A stretch of DNA of 64,000 bases from Okapia johnstoni (taxonomy: Eukaryota; Chordata; Mammalia; Artiodactyla; Giraffidae): the NCBI GenBank assembly GCA_024291935.2, contig CM044313.1:80475001-80539000 (forward strand), given 5' to 3'. Both the position numbers and the translations under genes were made by a program. Of this stretch, positions 54,601-56,774 are shown piece by piece; within the stretch, counting starts at the first letter, position 1; each line of letters starts with the position of its first letter. The notes beneath the pieces were generated by a model. It saw only the letters and a program-made list of their open reading frames with translations. It ran no database searches and was not told the DNA's origin.

Positions 54601-54964
54601 TCTCTGGCAAAATCTTTGGTTACACCAGGAACAAATGTAACCATTCAAGGCAAAACTCAAATGTGTAACTTGGAACTTGAAGTGAGAGGAACTAGACTAA
54701 AATATCCTCTTACATATTTTAACAAGGGGTGGGTGGTGGGGGTAGTACTAGATGCACTTGCAAAGTTTCCCCAGGGATCCTGAGAACTTCAGAGAGCAAG
54801 CTGAGAACCCAGAAGCCAATCTCTCTAACTTACGCCGTCTTGCCCTCGCTGTCATGCTTGGTGGCGCTGGCCCCCTTCTTGCCCAGCAGCGAGGCCACCT
54901 TCTCGGCGTCTCCATTCTCCACGGCCTGCAGCAGTCGGTCATCATTCTTGTTCCACTCGTTGGT
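1181..54964 (-). CDS. RAI14: RAI14 (ankycorbin) coding region, 14 spliced exons, partial at both ends
   Basis: This is the spliced coding region of retinoic acid induced 14, an F-actin-associated ankyrin-repeat/coiled-coil protein of cortical actin, stress fibres and cell junctions (family knowledge). I located 14 exons with AG acceptors and GT donors. They total 2763 nt with every junction phase compatible, giving 921 codons without a stop. Adding about 12 N-terminal and 47 C-terminal residues outside the window gives 980, the length I recall for human RAI14. The order is ankyrin repeats (residues about 50-246), a Pro-rich linker with a PKKRK basic patch (about 256-332) and a long heptad coiled coil (about 345-933). 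UACA is a relative with the same architecture, but residue-level similarity to RAI14 is very high throughout. The start codon, stop codon and promoter are not in the window. Confidence 0.97.
1331..2501 (-). other. RAI14 intron, 1171 nt
   Basis: This is the intron between the 512-codon and 50-codon exons. I see no recognisable repeat or conserved element apart from short A- and T-rich runs. The donor end is GTTGGTGAG and the acceptor end GCTTTCCTTTCTCGCTAG. Confidence 0.9.
2502..4037 (-). CDS. RAI14: RAI14 large coiled-coil exon, residues about 372-883
   Basis: This 1536-nt exon (512 codons) is phase 0 at both ends. The acceptor is TTCTTTCCAG at 4038-4047, and the first codons read [20 protein letters not shown]. 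Nearly the whole exon is heptad-repeat coiled coil rich in E, K, Q and L, for example [20 protein letters not shown] and [20 protein letters not shown]. The exon forms the rod expected to drive self-association and actin association. The last codons read EEDKDKK. The frame stays open past the donor for 14 codons as read-through into intron, so the ORF overshoots the exon. The donor region is GTTGGTGAG, a 4-nt tandem donor; the upstream GT keeps the frame. Confidence 0.97.
4038..4662 (-). other. RAI14 intron, 625 nt
   Basis: This short intron is AT-rich at about 4380-4560 with a run of TATA-type dinucleotides. Apart from its splice signals (GTAGGT donor, TTTCCAG acceptor) I recognise nothing in it. 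Confidence 0.9.
4663..4781 (-). CDS. RAI14: RAI14 coding exon, residues about 332-371 (start of coiled coil)
   Basis: This 119-nt exon follows acceptor TTCCTAAG, starts with two bases completing Gly and ends in phase 0 before donor GTAGGT. It encodes [20 protein letters not shown], then [19 protein letters not shown]. The second part shows regular leucine spacing at the beginning of the C-terminal coiled coil. Confidence 0.95.
4782..7224 (-). other. RAI14 intron, 2443 nt
   Basis: The intron holds an L2-like relic at about 5040-5690 and an A-run at 5807-5821. The remaining sequence to 7224 shows no element I recognise. Confidence 0.85.
5040..5690 (-). repeat. Probable L2-like ancient LINE relic
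   Basis: The plus strand carries phrases typical of antisense L2, such as GCATCCTTCAAGACCCACATC followed by ATTTGCTGACCACCCCTGCA. This pyrimidine-rich stretch has the organisation of a decayed L2 3-prime region. A 159-codon plus-strand ORF at 5064-5543 lies inside and is judged fortuitous. The family call is from memory and not certain. Confidence 0.45.
7225..7279 (-). CDS. RAI14: RAI14 coding exon, residues about 314-332 (linker before coiled coil)
   Basis: This 55-nt exon encodes [18 protein letters not shown] and ends with one base of a Gly codon before the strong donor GTAAGA. The acceptor region reads CCAGCAG, a tandem NAGNAG site. I placed the boundary at the distal AG because this reproduces the human KAEISS junction. 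The proximal AG would add one Gln and start the exon at 7282. Confidence 0.94.
8090..8985 (-). repeat. L1M LINE 3-prime fragment, interrupted by a SINE
   Basis: Read on the minus strand this follows the 3-prime end of old mammalian L1 elements. On the plus strand it shows TTATGGCTGAGTAATA, TTTATCCATTCACTTGTTGG and, after the SINE, CCATTTTACATTCAACA. The element is truncated and has no intact reading frame. The SINE at 8677-8838 splits it. Confidence 0.85.
8677..8838 (+). repeat. Bov-tA SINE nested in L1M
   Basis: The element begins GGGCTTCCCTGGTGGCTCAG and ends near GCCTGGAGGGCTGCAGC. The six bases AGCTGT at 8671-8676 recur at 8839-8844 as a target-site duplication. Removing one copy restores the L1 sequence, so the SINE is younger than the L1. 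Confidence 0.95.
9809..9895 (-). CDS. RAI14: RAI14 coding exon, residues about 285-313 (Ser/Thr-rich linker)
   Basis: This second 87-nt exon is also phase 0 on both sides. The acceptor is GTTTTTCAG and the donor GTATTT. It encodes [18 protein letters not shown] and [11 protein letters not shown]. Its SP and TP dipeptides make it a plausible phosphorylated linker (inference). As with its neighbour, removal would leave the frame intact. Confidence 0.95.
9896..10814 (-). other. RAI14 intron, 919 nt, no recognised element
   Basis: This AT-rich intron lies between the two 87-nt exons. I see no repeat or conserved motif beyond the splice signals. Confidence 0.9.
10815..10901 (-). CDS. RAI14: RAI14 coding exon, residues about 256-284 (basic patch and poly-proline linker)
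   Basis: This 87-nt exon is phase 0 at both ends, with acceptor ACTTTCAG and donor GTAAAA. It encodes [14 protein letters not shown] and then [20 protein letters not shown] resembles a monopartite nuclear localisation signal, and the APPPPISP run could bind an SH3 or EVH1 domain (inference). Because it is symmetric and 29 codons long, skipping it would keep the frame. Confidence 0.95.
10902..12116 (-). other. RAI14 intron, 1215 nt
   Basis: It contains a short Tigger-like DNA transposon relic at about 11288-11480. Nothing else is recognised. Confidence 0.85.
11288..11480. repeat. Tigger-like (TcMar) DNA transposon relic
   Basis: The start reads TACAGTTGACCCTCCATATC and continues with CACAGATTCAACCATC, which follows the terminal part of Tigger-type non-autonomous elements. 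It is degraded and short, and the exact family is not assigned. Confidence 0.6.
12117..12145 (-). CDS. RAI14: RAI14 micro-exon, residues about 246-255
   Basis: This exon has only 29 nt. The acceptor is TTCTATAG and the donor GTATTT. Two bases complete the Asp codon, then nine codons read LKTPTKPKQ, ending in phase 0. The peptide matches the human linker immediately after the ankyrin domain. It is too short to stand out as an ORF and was placed by requiring frame continuity between the flanking exons and by protein similarity. The donor is weak (T at +4 and +5). Confidence 0.93.
12399..12577 (-). CDS. RAI14: RAI14 coding exon, residues about 187-245 (ankyrin repeats 5-6)
   Basis: This 179-nt exon follows acceptor TTCTTTAG and ends before donor GTATGT. 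Its first base completes Arg, and its last base starts an Asp codon. It encodes [40 protein letters not shown] and [19 protein letters not shown], the last two ankyrin repeats and the exit from the domain. Compared with the human protein as I recall it, it has H for Y in LGYNALHY and L for S in KLSENA. Confidence 0.96.
12578..13192 (-). other. RAI14 intron, 615 nt, no recognised element
   Basis: This AT-rich intron lies between two ankyrin exons. I see only splice signals. Confidence 0.9.
13193..13299 (-). CDS. RAI14: RAI14 coding exon, residues about 151-186 (ankyrin repeat 4)
   Basis: This 107-nt exon starts in phase 0 after acceptor GTCTCCTAG and ends two bases into an Arg codon before donor GTACCA. 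It encodes [20 protein letters not shown] and then [15 protein letters not shown], a canonical ankyrin repeat with the GADVN hairpin. The donor has a C at +5 and so is weaker than its neighbours, but the frame and family match are unambiguous. Confidence 0.95.
13300..14823 (-). other. RAI14 intron, 1524 nt, no recognised element
   Basis: It is moderately AT-rich with a short C-run at 13430-13438. I recognise no transposable element; short plus-strand ORFs at 13554-14198 have no family resemblance. Confidence 0.85.
14824..14894 (-). CDS. RAI14: RAI14 coding exon, residues about 127-150 (ankyrin repeat 3)
   Basis: This 71-nt exon follows acceptor TCCCTTTAG and ends before donor GTAAGT. Its first two bases complete Ala, and it ends in phase 0. 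It encodes [20 protein letters not shown] followed by KDL, the second helix of an ankyrin repeat and its beta-hairpin. The acceptor has a clean pyrimidine tract. Confidence 0.95.
14895..15844 (-). other. RAI14 intron, 950 nt
   Basis: It holds one antisense Bov-tA SINE (15155-15366) and an A-run near 15520. Nothing else is recognised. Confidence 0.88.
15155..15366 (-). repeat. Bov-tA SINE, full length, minus strand
   Basis: On the plus strand it runs from TGCTAAGTCACTTCAGTC through TGGGATTCTCCAGGCAAGAA to CCAATTGGGAAGCCCC, the reverse complement of a complete Bov-tA. It lies between two ankyrin exons of RAI14. Confidence 0.95.
15845..15902 (-). CDS. RAI14: RAI14 coding exon, residues about 108-126 (ankyrin repeats 2-3)
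   Basis: This 58-nt exon begins in phase 0 after acceptor TCTTATAG and ends with one base of an Ala codon before donor GTAATT. It encodes [19 protein letters not shown], covering the loop of one ankyrin repeat and the start of the next (the GKTALHYA motif). The human protein has SV where this reads GI, as I recall. Confidence 0.95.
16672..16880 (-). repeat. MIR SINE
   Basis: The plus strand carries the MIR core in reverse complement, with ATGTGCCAGGCACTGTTC, CCATTTACAGATGAGGAAAC and GGCAGAGCTAGAATTCAGAC. It is an old pan-mammalian SINE. Confidence 0.85.
17000..17800 (-). repeat. L2-like ancient LINE relic, interrupted by a CHR SINE
   Basis: The text around the SINE resembles antisense L2, for example TCTTTTGCACTTGCTTTTCT, GGAACGCTCTCCCATGGC and CAGCCTGAATCTCAGCTCC. 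Boundaries are approximate, and the family call is by resemblance only. Confidence 0.5.
17366..17472 (-). repeat. CHR-type (tRNA-Glu-derived) SINE, minus strand
   Basis: The plus strand reads CAGGGATCAAACCGACTACG (the reverse of the B-box region), then TCTTAACCACTGGGCCATCA and GGAAAGTCCC, the 5-prime end of a cetartiodactyl CHR SINE in reverse complement. Confidence 0.85.
19508..19640 (-). repeat. Bov-A2-type SINE with 8-bp target duplication
   Basis: In reverse complement this ends with a (CAG)n tail, seen on the plus strand as TGCTGCTGCTGCTGC, followed by TAAGTCACGTCAGTCGTG and GCGACCCCATAGACGGCAG. It retains many CpGs. AATCTTCT occurs at 19500-19507 and again at 19641-19648. The short length, clear tail and undecayed CpGs suggest a recent insertion. 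Confidence 0.95.
19795..19859 (-). CDS. RAI14: RAI14 coding exon, residues about 86-107 (ankyrin repeat 2, first part)
   Basis: This 65-nt exon starts after acceptor CCATTTAG with two bases that complete a Gly codon and ends in phase 0 before donor GTAAAG. It encodes [20 protein letters not shown], a full ankyrin helix-turn-helix. The next exon continues in phase 0. It is short, but its reading frame, splice sites and similarity to RAI14 all agree. Confidence 0.95.
20511..20584 (+). repeat. Bov-tA 3-prime fragment
   Basis: Only the last ~74 bp of the SINE is present, with GGAGCCTGGCAGGCTACAGT and AGTCAGACATGACTTAGCGA. Confidence 0.88.
20922..20966 (+). repeat. (CA)n microsatellite, interrupted
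   Basis: A CA-rich stretch interrupted by TACA and TATA units spans about 45 bp. Confidence 0.9.
21027..21245 (-). repeat. Bov-tA SINE, minus strand
   Basis: The plus strand runs from TGCTAAGTCACTTCAGTTGT to CTATCTGGGAAGCC, a full-length reverse complement Bov-tA. Confidence 0.94.
21459..21645 (-). repeat. hAT-type non-autonomous DNA transposon relic
   Basis: The plus strand shows CCAGACATTGCCAAACATCC and ends TTGAGAACCCCTGGC. This is the reverse complement of the element seen at 38033-38506 and 56775-56965. The family name is not assigned. Confidence 0.65.
23433..23645. repeat. Two artiodactyl L1 3-prime ends in inverted orientation
   Basis: From 23433 a sense L1 3-prime terminus reads TACACCTGAAACTAACACAA and CTCCAATATAAAT. 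From about 23570 to 23645 the antisense terminus appears: TTATTGAAGTATACATAG, TTAGTTTCCAGTGTACAG, AAAGTGATTCAGTTG. The two ends face each other with A/T-rich sequence between, forming an inverted repeat. Confidence 0.8.
23646..23752. repeat. Compound (TG)n(TA)n(CA)n microsatellite, palindromic
   Basis: A TG tract (about 23659-23677) is followed by a TA tract (about 23678-23710) and a CA tract (about 23725-23749). The flanks GTGTGGTAT and ATACCACAC are also reverse complements, so the block is a long imperfect palindrome centred near 23693. Confidence 0.92.
24458..24650 (-). repeat. CHR-type SINE, minus strand
   Basis: The plus strand carries TAGTTGTGGCACACGGGAA, CTTGGCCACTGGACCACCAG and GGAAGTCCC, the reverse complement of a tRNA-Glu-derived CHR SINE. 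Confidence 0.88.
25342..25546 (-). repeat. Bov-tA SINE, minus strand
   Basis: The plus strand shows GTTGCTAAGTTGTGTCTGAC, CCAGGCAAGAATACTGGAGT and CTGTTGAGCCACTAGAG in the order of a reversed Bov-tA. Confidence 0.93.
25809..26015 (+). repeat. Bov-tA SINE
   Basis: The element starts GGCTTTCCTGGTGGCTCAGA and ends with ACAACTGAGTGACTAACAC. It lies 262 bp from an oppositely oriented copy at 25342-25546. Confidence 0.94.
26447..26794 (+). repeat. BovB LINE 3-prime fragment
   Basis: The BovB 3-prime region is recognised by GACTCTTGAGAGCCCCTTGG, GGGACGACAGAGGATGAGAT and a Bov-tA-like end TAGCGACTGAGCCA. It is degraded, with no usable frame. Confidence 0.88.
27387..27510 (-). repeat. CHR-type SINE fragment, minus strand
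   Basis: CCCTGACCAGGGATCAAACC, TTAACTACTGGACTCCCAGG and GAAGTCC on the plus strand identify a reversed CHR SINE head. Confidence 0.85.
28310..28502 (-). repeat. Bov-tA SINE, minus strand, diverged
   Basis: The plus strand shows TGCTCAGTCATGTCTGGCTC, GCCAGGCTCCTCTGTCCATG and CATTGGCAGGCAAGTTCTTT in the reversed Bov-tA order, with more changes than its neighbours. Confidence 0.9.
29145..29405. repeat. hAT-type DNA transposon relic, diverged
   Basis: CACATTAGAATCACCTGGGA near the start and GGGGATTCAGATGCACTAAA near the end resemble the ends of a MER20/MER5-type element. A TG- and pyrimidine-rich stretch interrupts it. Confidence 0.45.
29815..29903 (-). CDS. RAI14: RAI14 coding exon, residues about 56-86 (ankyrin repeat 1)
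   Basis: This 89-nt exon follows acceptor TTTTCCAG and ends before donor GTATGT. Its first base completes the Ala codon left by the 54834-54964 exon, and its last base is the first of a Gly codon. It encodes [16 protein letters not shown] and then [10 protein letters not shown], matching the ankyrin consensus (HLAA, GH, then a hairpin GxDVxxxD). Compared with my memory of human RAI14 it differs by a few conservative changes only. It stands alone between a 10 kb and a 24.9 kb intron. Confidence 0.96.
29980..30150 (-). repeat. Probable MIR SINE
   Basis: AACTCCACAACCACCTCGTG and GAGAAAACAGAGGCTCAAAG match the reversed MIR core, with moderate decay. Confidence 0.65.
30507..30637 (-). repeat. CHR-type SINE with 14-bp target duplication
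   Basis: The plus strand reads GTTCCCTGACCAGAGACCAA and TTAACCACTGGACTGCCAGG, a reversed CHR head. CATAAAAGCCTTTT at 30493-30506 is repeated at 30638-30651. The surrounding sequence looks like a MIR-type element, so this is a nested insertion. Confidence 0.92.
30890..30990 (+). repeat. Artiodactyl L1 3-prime end
   Basis: The L1 3-prime terminus is recognised by GATTCACTTTGTTTACAGCA, AACTAACACAACATTGTAA and TATACTCCAATAAAAAT, followed by an A-rich tail. Confidence 0.82.
31370..31500 (+). repeat. Probable MIR fragment
   Basis: TATCTTTGAGAAGTCAGTTT and CTTCATTGTAAAGTGTGGGG resemble the MIR segment that contains CTGTAAAATGGGG. Confidence 0.5.
31878..32073 (+). repeat. Bov-tA SINE (GGCGCTAGTGG variant)
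   Basis: GGCGCTAGTGGTAAAGAACC, GGTTCGATCCCTGGGTCGGG and CACAACTGAAGCGACTTGGC identify the Bov-tA subfamily with the CTAGTGG head. Confidence 0.94.
32431..32612 (+). repeat. Bov-tA SINE with 8-bp target duplication
   Basis: The element begins GGACTTCCTTTGTGGCTCAG. TAACATAT at 32423-32430 recurs at 32613-32620. It lies close to an oppositely oriented copy at 32838-33053. Confidence 0.94.
32838..33053 (-). repeat. Bov-tA SINE, minus strand, with 9-bp target duplication
   Basis: The plus strand runs from GCTCAGTTGCTCAGGCATGC to GAGTCATAGAGGAAGC. CCTGGATTT at 32829-32837 is repeated at 33054-33062. Confidence 0.93.
33900..34570 (-). repeat. Probable old L1 (L1ME-like) fragment
   Basis: Phrases such as CTAACAATGTTCCCTTTTTC, TTTAGCTAGGTTTAGAGGCT and CATAAGTGGTATCATGTACT resemble antisense old L1 sequence I recall. 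The match is by memory only and the borders are vague. Confidence 0.45.
36169..36373 (+). repeat. Bov-tA SINE
   Basis: It is complete, from GGGCTTCCCTGGTGGCTCAG to AGTCAGACACGACTGTGCGA. Little decay is visible. Confidence 0.95.
36488..36660 (+). repeat. MIR SINE
   Basis: GGTTTGAATCTGCACTCCGC, CTTGGGCAAGTGTTCTCTGT and CATCTGTAAAATGGGCTGTG follow the MIR consensus in sense. Confidence 0.85.
36895..37175 (+). repeat. Two successive artiodactyl L1 3-prime ends
   Basis: One terminus spans about 36895-36975 (ATTCACTTTGTTGTACAGTA, GTATACTCCAAAAAATAAA) and a second about 37060-37175 (GATTTTGTGTTGCTGTATGG, AACCAACACAATGTTGTAAA). An A/G-rich spacer separates them. Both are severely 5-prime truncated. 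Confidence 0.8.
38033..38506 (+). repeat. hAT-type DNA transposon relic split by a SINE
   Basis: The left part reads GGTTCTCCACTGGGGGTGAT and GGGACATTTGGCAACACCTG. The right part, after the SINE, reads ACATCCTACAATGCACAGGA and AGTGCCCAGGTTGAGAAACT. The two halves form one element in order. The family is not assigned. Confidence 0.75.
38165..38358 (-). repeat. Bov-tA SINE, minus strand, nested in a hAT relic
   Basis: The plus strand shows AGTCACTCAGTCATGTACGA through TTTACCACTGAGCCACCAAG, a reversed Bov-tA with its head slightly trimmed. Confidence 0.93.
38590..39235 (-). repeat. L1M LINE 3-prime fragment, minus strand
   Basis: The plus strand reads as antisense L1M, with GTTTTGCAACCAACATCACT, TGGACATTTGGGTTGTTTCT and TAGGAGTGGAATTGCTGAAC. 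There is no intact reading frame. Confidence 0.85.
39700..39880. repeat. Possible MER5A-like hAT relic
   Basis: TCCATGGACCAGGAGCTGTT and GCCACCCAGCATCACTGATT recall a MER5A-type element. It is short and diverged. Confidence 0.4.
40178..40252 (+). repeat. C-rich / pyrimidine low-complexity tract
   Basis: A stretch of CCACCCCCACCCCCCGC followed by CTTCC repeats is seen. On the minus strand (the RAI14 transcript) it is G-rich with runs of six and five G. It supplies most of a spurious 90-codon ORF at 40088-40360. Confidence 0.8.
40483..40746 (+). repeat. CHR-2-type SINE, near full length
   Basis: The head is GGGCTTCTCTGGTGGTACAG and the body contains GAAGATTCCACATGCCCTGG, AAGAAGCCACTGCAATGAAA and AGCAGCCAAAAATAAAA with an A-rich tail. 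It is the longest CHR copy type in the window, together with 52077-52386. Confidence 0.92.
40795..40985 (-). repeat. MIR SINE
   Basis: CATCCCATTTTACAGAGGAG, AGCTGAGGCACAGAGAAGTC and CAAAGTCCCAGAGCCAGTAA are the reversed MIR core. Confidence 0.82.
41828..42084 (-). repeat. Bov-tA/Bov-A2 SINE, minus strand, internally rearranged
   Basis: The reversed SINE runs from GTGTCAGTTGCTCAGTCG to GAGCTACCAGGGAAG. Two internal changes are visible: a partial repeat of CTCTGNCCATGGAA at about 41908-41944, and an inserted perfect hairpin at 42016-42040 with arms CAGGTCTTAA and TTAAGACCTG. Confidence 0.92.
42263..42667 (+). repeat. BovB LINE 3-prime fragment
   Basis: It contains GGACTATAAAGAAAGCTGAG, GTGGTGTTGGAGAAGACTCT, GGGGACGACAGAGGATGAGA and ends with repeated GAACTGAACTGAACTGA. 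This is the terminal ~400 bp of BovB with small deletions. Confidence 0.92.
42848..42956 (+). repeat. Bov-tA 3-prime half
   Basis: GGGAATGGCAACCCATTCCA, GACAGAGGAGCCTGGGGAGC and a truncated end CAAAGAGGACTTAGTAAC identify a 5-prime truncated SINE. Confidence 0.88.
43082..43230 (+). repeat. MER5A-like hAT relic
   Basis: GCTTGTTAGAAATGCAGATT, GCAATCTGTGTTTCAACAAG and CCCCTAGGTGATTCTGAAAC follow the MER5A consensus as I recall it. Confidence 0.75.
44114..46092 (+). mobile_element. BovB (RTE-type) LINE, 5-prime truncated and rearranged
   Basis: This roughly 2-kb copy covers much of the reverse transcriptase region and the 3-prime end of BovB. Translated blocks include [57 protein letters not shown] and [20 protein letters not shown], spread over several frames, and later [19 protein letters not shown] near the 3-prime end. 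The copy is dead: it lacks its 5-prime part, has multiple frameshifts, an inverted duplication with an internal 24-A run, and at least three local duplications. It ends with the usual GAGTGACTGAACTGAACTGA. It lies inside RAI14 in the opposite orientation. Confidence 0.95.
46370..46480. repeat. Possible L2/MIR-like relic
   Basis: AGGCAAACTGGACCTTGAAT and nearby text resemble a common ancient mammalian repeat, but the identification is weak. Confidence 0.3.
46489..46516 (+). repeat. (GGT)n(GGC)n trinucleotide repeat
   Basis: A short run of GGT units passes into GGC units and ends at GGCC. It borders a CpG- and GC-box-rich segment. Confidence 0.9.
46489..46785. promoter_or_regulatory. Small CpG/GC-box-rich patch in the large RAI14 intron
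   Basis: This ~300-bp stretch holds a GGC repeat, CCACGCCC and CCGCCCC/CTCCGCCC (Sp1/KLF-type boxes) and clearly more CpG than the AT-rich surroundings. No TATA box or splice donor pointing to an alternative first exon could be established. The regulatory role is inference only. Confidence 0.3.
47184..47407 (+). repeat. Bov-tA SINE with (CA)n tail
   Basis: GGGCTTCCCTGGTAGCTCAG to CTACTGAGCAACTAAGCA is followed directly by a CA repeat to about 47407. The microsatellite probably grew from the SINE tail. Confidence 0.94.
47545..47713. repeat. Probable MER20-like hAT relic
   Basis: TCAGTTTGGGCTGACCATTC near the start and GAAGCTTCTAATGGGAGTTA, GTGAGAACCACTGAT at the end give the layout of a short hAT element. 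Confidence 0.5.
48637..48687 (+). repeat. (CATA)n(GT)n microsatellite
   Basis: Three CATA-type units lead into about 19 uninterrupted GT dinucleotides, a likely length-polymorphic marker. Confidence 0.95.
49480..49570. repeat. Possible L2/MIR-like relic
   Basis: CCAAGTGCCTCTTATATGCC and GATCCCTGTCCTCAGACAGC resemble an ancient repeat with the same phrasing as that at 52030-52076. The identification is weak. Confidence 0.35.
49619..49738 (+). repeat. CHR-type SINE, short form
   Basis: GGGGCTTCCCTGGCAATCCA, GTGGTTAGGACTCTGCACTC (A-box region) and GCGCAGGTTCAATCCCTGGT (B-box region) with an A-rich end identify it. The tRNA resemblance belongs to the SINE head, not to a tRNA gene. Confidence 0.92.
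49830..50110 (+). repeat. Possible L2-like relic
   Basis: GGAGGAAGGCATTCTGGACT and AGGAGGCCCTTGAAAGCTAA resemble sense L2 3-prime text. The resemblance is by memory only. Confidence 0.4.
50622..50824 (+). repeat. Bov-tA SINE
   Basis: GGCTTTCCTGGTGGCTCAGA to CACAACTGAGCGACCAACAC is a complete copy with a short CA tail. Confidence 0.95.
51285..51660 (+). repeat. L1M LINE 3-prime fragment
   Basis: ATTCATGCTACAATAAGGAT, GAACCTTGAAAACATTAAGC, AGCAGATTAGTGGTCGCCAG and TATATTTTACAATTAAAAAA follow the L1M 3-prime region in sense. Confidence 0.85.
52030..52500. repeat. Ancient L2/MIR-like element split by a CHR SINE
   Basis: AACAAATATTTATTGGCTAC lies just before the SINE, and ACAGTCCCTTCTAGCAAGGA with further text after it, in the order expected for one interrupted ancient repeat. 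Confidence 0.5.
52077..52386 (+). repeat. CHR-2-type SINE, full length
   Basis: The head is GGACTTCCCTGGTGGTCCAA, followed by GACACGGGTTCGAACCCTAG, GCACCACAACTACTGAGCCT and AGAGAAAGCCCATGAAGCAA, ending in an A-rich tail. This is the full ~300-bp structure. Confidence 0.94.
52899..53139 (+). repeat. Bov-tA SINE (CTAGTGG variant)
   Basis: GGCTTCCCAAATTCCCACTA and GCACTAGTGGTAAAGAACAT lead to CACGAGTGAAGGAACTTAGC. The text CACTAGTGGGGTGGCACTAGTGG suggests a small duplication at the head. Confidence 0.92.
53228..53500. repeat. MER20-like hAT relic split by a CHR SINE
   Basis: ATATGGATTCCTGGTCCTCT and GTGTGGCATCCATATTTTAA are followed by AAAAAGCACCCCAGG. After the SINE comes AAAAGTGCCCCAGG, a near-identical target duplication with two differences. 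Confidence 0.65.
53353..53487 (+). repeat. CHR-type SINE, short form
   Basis: GGACTTTCCTGGCAGTCTTG, GTGGTTAAGAACCTGCCTTC and GGGGAACTAAGATCCCACAA identify a 3-prime shortened CHR copy. Confidence 0.88.
53766..53965 (-). repeat. hAT-type DNA transposon relic
   Basis: The ends GGGGTAAGCAAACTAG and AGTTGGCCAACCCCTACT, with TTAGGCTTTGTGGACCACAC inside, match a common mammalian element whose exact name I do not assign. Confidence 0.6.
54130..54290 (-). repeat. Probable MIR SINE
   Basis: TTATTCTCATAACTACCCTA and GTGAAGAAATTGAGGTGTGA are the reversed MIR core, diverged. Confidence 0.6.
54316..54474 (+). repeat. BovB 3-prime end fragment
   Basis: GGATAGAGGATGAGATGGTT, CTCCGGGAGATGGTGAAGGA and CAGACACGACTGAGCAACTG identify the last ~160 bp of BovB. 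It lies about 360 bp from the 54834-54964 exon, on the downstream (left) side. Confidence 0.92.
54834..54964 (-). CDS. RAI14: RAI14 coding exon, residues about 13-55 (N-terminal cap and start of ankyrin domain)
   Basis: This 131-nt exon begins in phase 0 with [12 protein letters not shown] after acceptor CTCCACAG and ends with two bases of an Ala codon before donor GTAAGT. It encodes the N-terminal helical cap of the ankyrin domain, including [19 protein letters not shown], a typical ankyrin helix pair. It is the most 5-prime exon visible. The preceding short coding exon (about 12 codons from the start Met) was searched for in 54965-64000 and not found, so it lies outside. The exon is GC- and CpG-rich compared with its AT-rich flanks. 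It is separated from the next exon by a 24.9 kb intron. Confidence 0.96.
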
Positions 54965-56774
54965 CTGTGGAGCACAGGGGACACGTAGAACCAGTAAGTG
55001 ACAGCAGCCACGGCTATCCTGCCTTCAGAATCCTGAACCTCCCCGTCACTCAAATGAGAACCTGCCCCGCAACGGGCAACTTTAAAAATACCTTTCCCTT
55101 CACCATGGAGACACCCAAAAAGGCTGGTTTCCCAAAAGAAAACATCCACAGTTCAATGAAATAGCAGCTGGTCACCAGACTCTGAAAGAAAGCAACTTCT
55201 TTCAACTGAAAAGGGGAAGATGAAGCAACTTTCAAAGACCAAGAGGCCAGTTTACACATTAGCTTATTTGCGGCTAAACTTGACAGCAGGCACCGCAGAA
55301 CATTGACCTTTGACCTCGTCCACAGCTCACTGGGCCCACAAAGGGACAGGACCAACTAGCCACCAGCCCAAGGCAGCCTGAGGATTTACACACACGACCC
55401 CTCGTCTGCTTTTGCTGTCATCCCTCCCGGCCCGTTTACTGCAGTTTTGAGTTGTATGCTGGTTTTAAGTAGTTGTCTAGGCTTCTAACTCAACAGAATA
55501 TCACCAAAACAAAACTTCCTCCTGAACGAGCTATTACACATCAAATGGCCCTGAGCAAAGCGTCCACCACCATGGACCCTCAGCCCTGAGAGAATAATTC
55601 TGCAAACGGCAGTAACAGGAAAGCTTTTGGCAGCACAAAAACTAATTTCTCATCTTATTAAGGAATAGAGAAGATCTTGATATCAGAGCAAAAAGAGCCT
55701 TGAGTACTAAGAAGTGTCCAACGTGGAAAGGCAGCAGTGAGCTATTGAAGATTTTAGAGCAGAGAACAAACTCGTGATGGAAGAAGAGTCAACAGGAGGT
55801 GTGTGAAGCACGTGGGGTTCACAGAGGAGGAAAAGATCTGGGGACACCTCAAAGCCCCTGGGAAACTGCAAGCCCAGCCTGCTTTCCAGGCACACCCCCA
55901 TCGCACCCCTGCTAAGCCTACTTTCTGGCCCCTCCAGGGATGGACACCTCTGCCCTGAAAGGGAATCTTCCTCTCTCCCCAACACTTTCTACAGACAGTC
56001 TCTAGGGCTGGCTGCTTCCCTGTGACCCTGAAAATAAGGATCATCAGGCAATTCATACTAAAGACTCTGCCATGGACCACTTCCAGGAAAATGTAGAGGA
56101 GACACTGGAGATTTAAAAGTAACAAGAGGGAATCTTTTGAAGGACTGCAGTCTTCCATGGGCTCAGGACAATTTGCATCTCTCTGCACTCATGGAACCAG
56201 AAAACTCAGTAAGACTGTTTCTCTCACAGAGCAAGGCTGGGGCCAGCAGATGGCCCCAGCACCCCCTCCAACCCTAGCCTAGAGGCAGGGCTTTCAAGAA
56301 AGCCACAGGGCACGGAAGAGGTAACCCAGGGCTCAAGTCAGAAGTTTGCTTCTCTGAGAGTCTCAGGGCTGGACATCTTCCATTTCTCAGTACATTCTCC
56401 TTTCCCCATGAAGGGGAAGTCCTCCTTCTCCTTGCCATCACTGAGTGCCAAGAACACAATGAGAGGGAAGTAGGTCTGAATGAAAATCATGCATCTGTCC
56501 TCTAGGCTGCATGAAGTCCAGAACACCACATGGGTACTTACATGCTTCAGATATTAAGTCACCCGAAAAAAAAAAAAAAAAAAAAACAAACCTGTGTGTG
56601 TCTCAGTTTCCCAAAGGCTTTGAACTGAACGATCACTGTCCTTGCTCTAAAGCTTAAACGGTCTAATCTAGAAAATGTCCAAAGCCAAACTCTGCTAGAA
56701 ATTATTCTAGAATTGCACAGTCTGTGATGATAGAAATGTTCTATATCTGCAACTGTCCCAAAACTGTAGCCACT

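Larger units (their letters stand above)
29904..54833 (-). other. RAI14 intron, 24930 nt, repeat-rich
   Basis: This is the largest intron, separating the N-terminal cap exon from the first ankyrin-repeat exon. It holds most of the window's SINEs plus BovB, L1 and hAT relics, each listed separately. Stretches where I recognise nothing include 34600-36100, 37200-37900, 41000-41820, 43230-44100, 46100-46480, 47720-48630, 48700-49480, 50825-51280, 51680-52010 and 52450-52890. No exon with coding support was found in it. Confidence 0.85.

Noticed and set aside
54748..55149. 133-codon minus-strand ORF over the 54834-54964 exon
   Set aside because: It reads the exon in the wrong frame; the correct frame gives the [12 protein letters not shown] sequence.
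55754..56188. 144-codon minus-strand ORF upstream of the first visible RAI14 exon
   Set aside because: It is on the same strand as RAI14 and could tempt as a 5-prime exon, but it matches no part of the protein and lacks the MKSLKAK start I expect.
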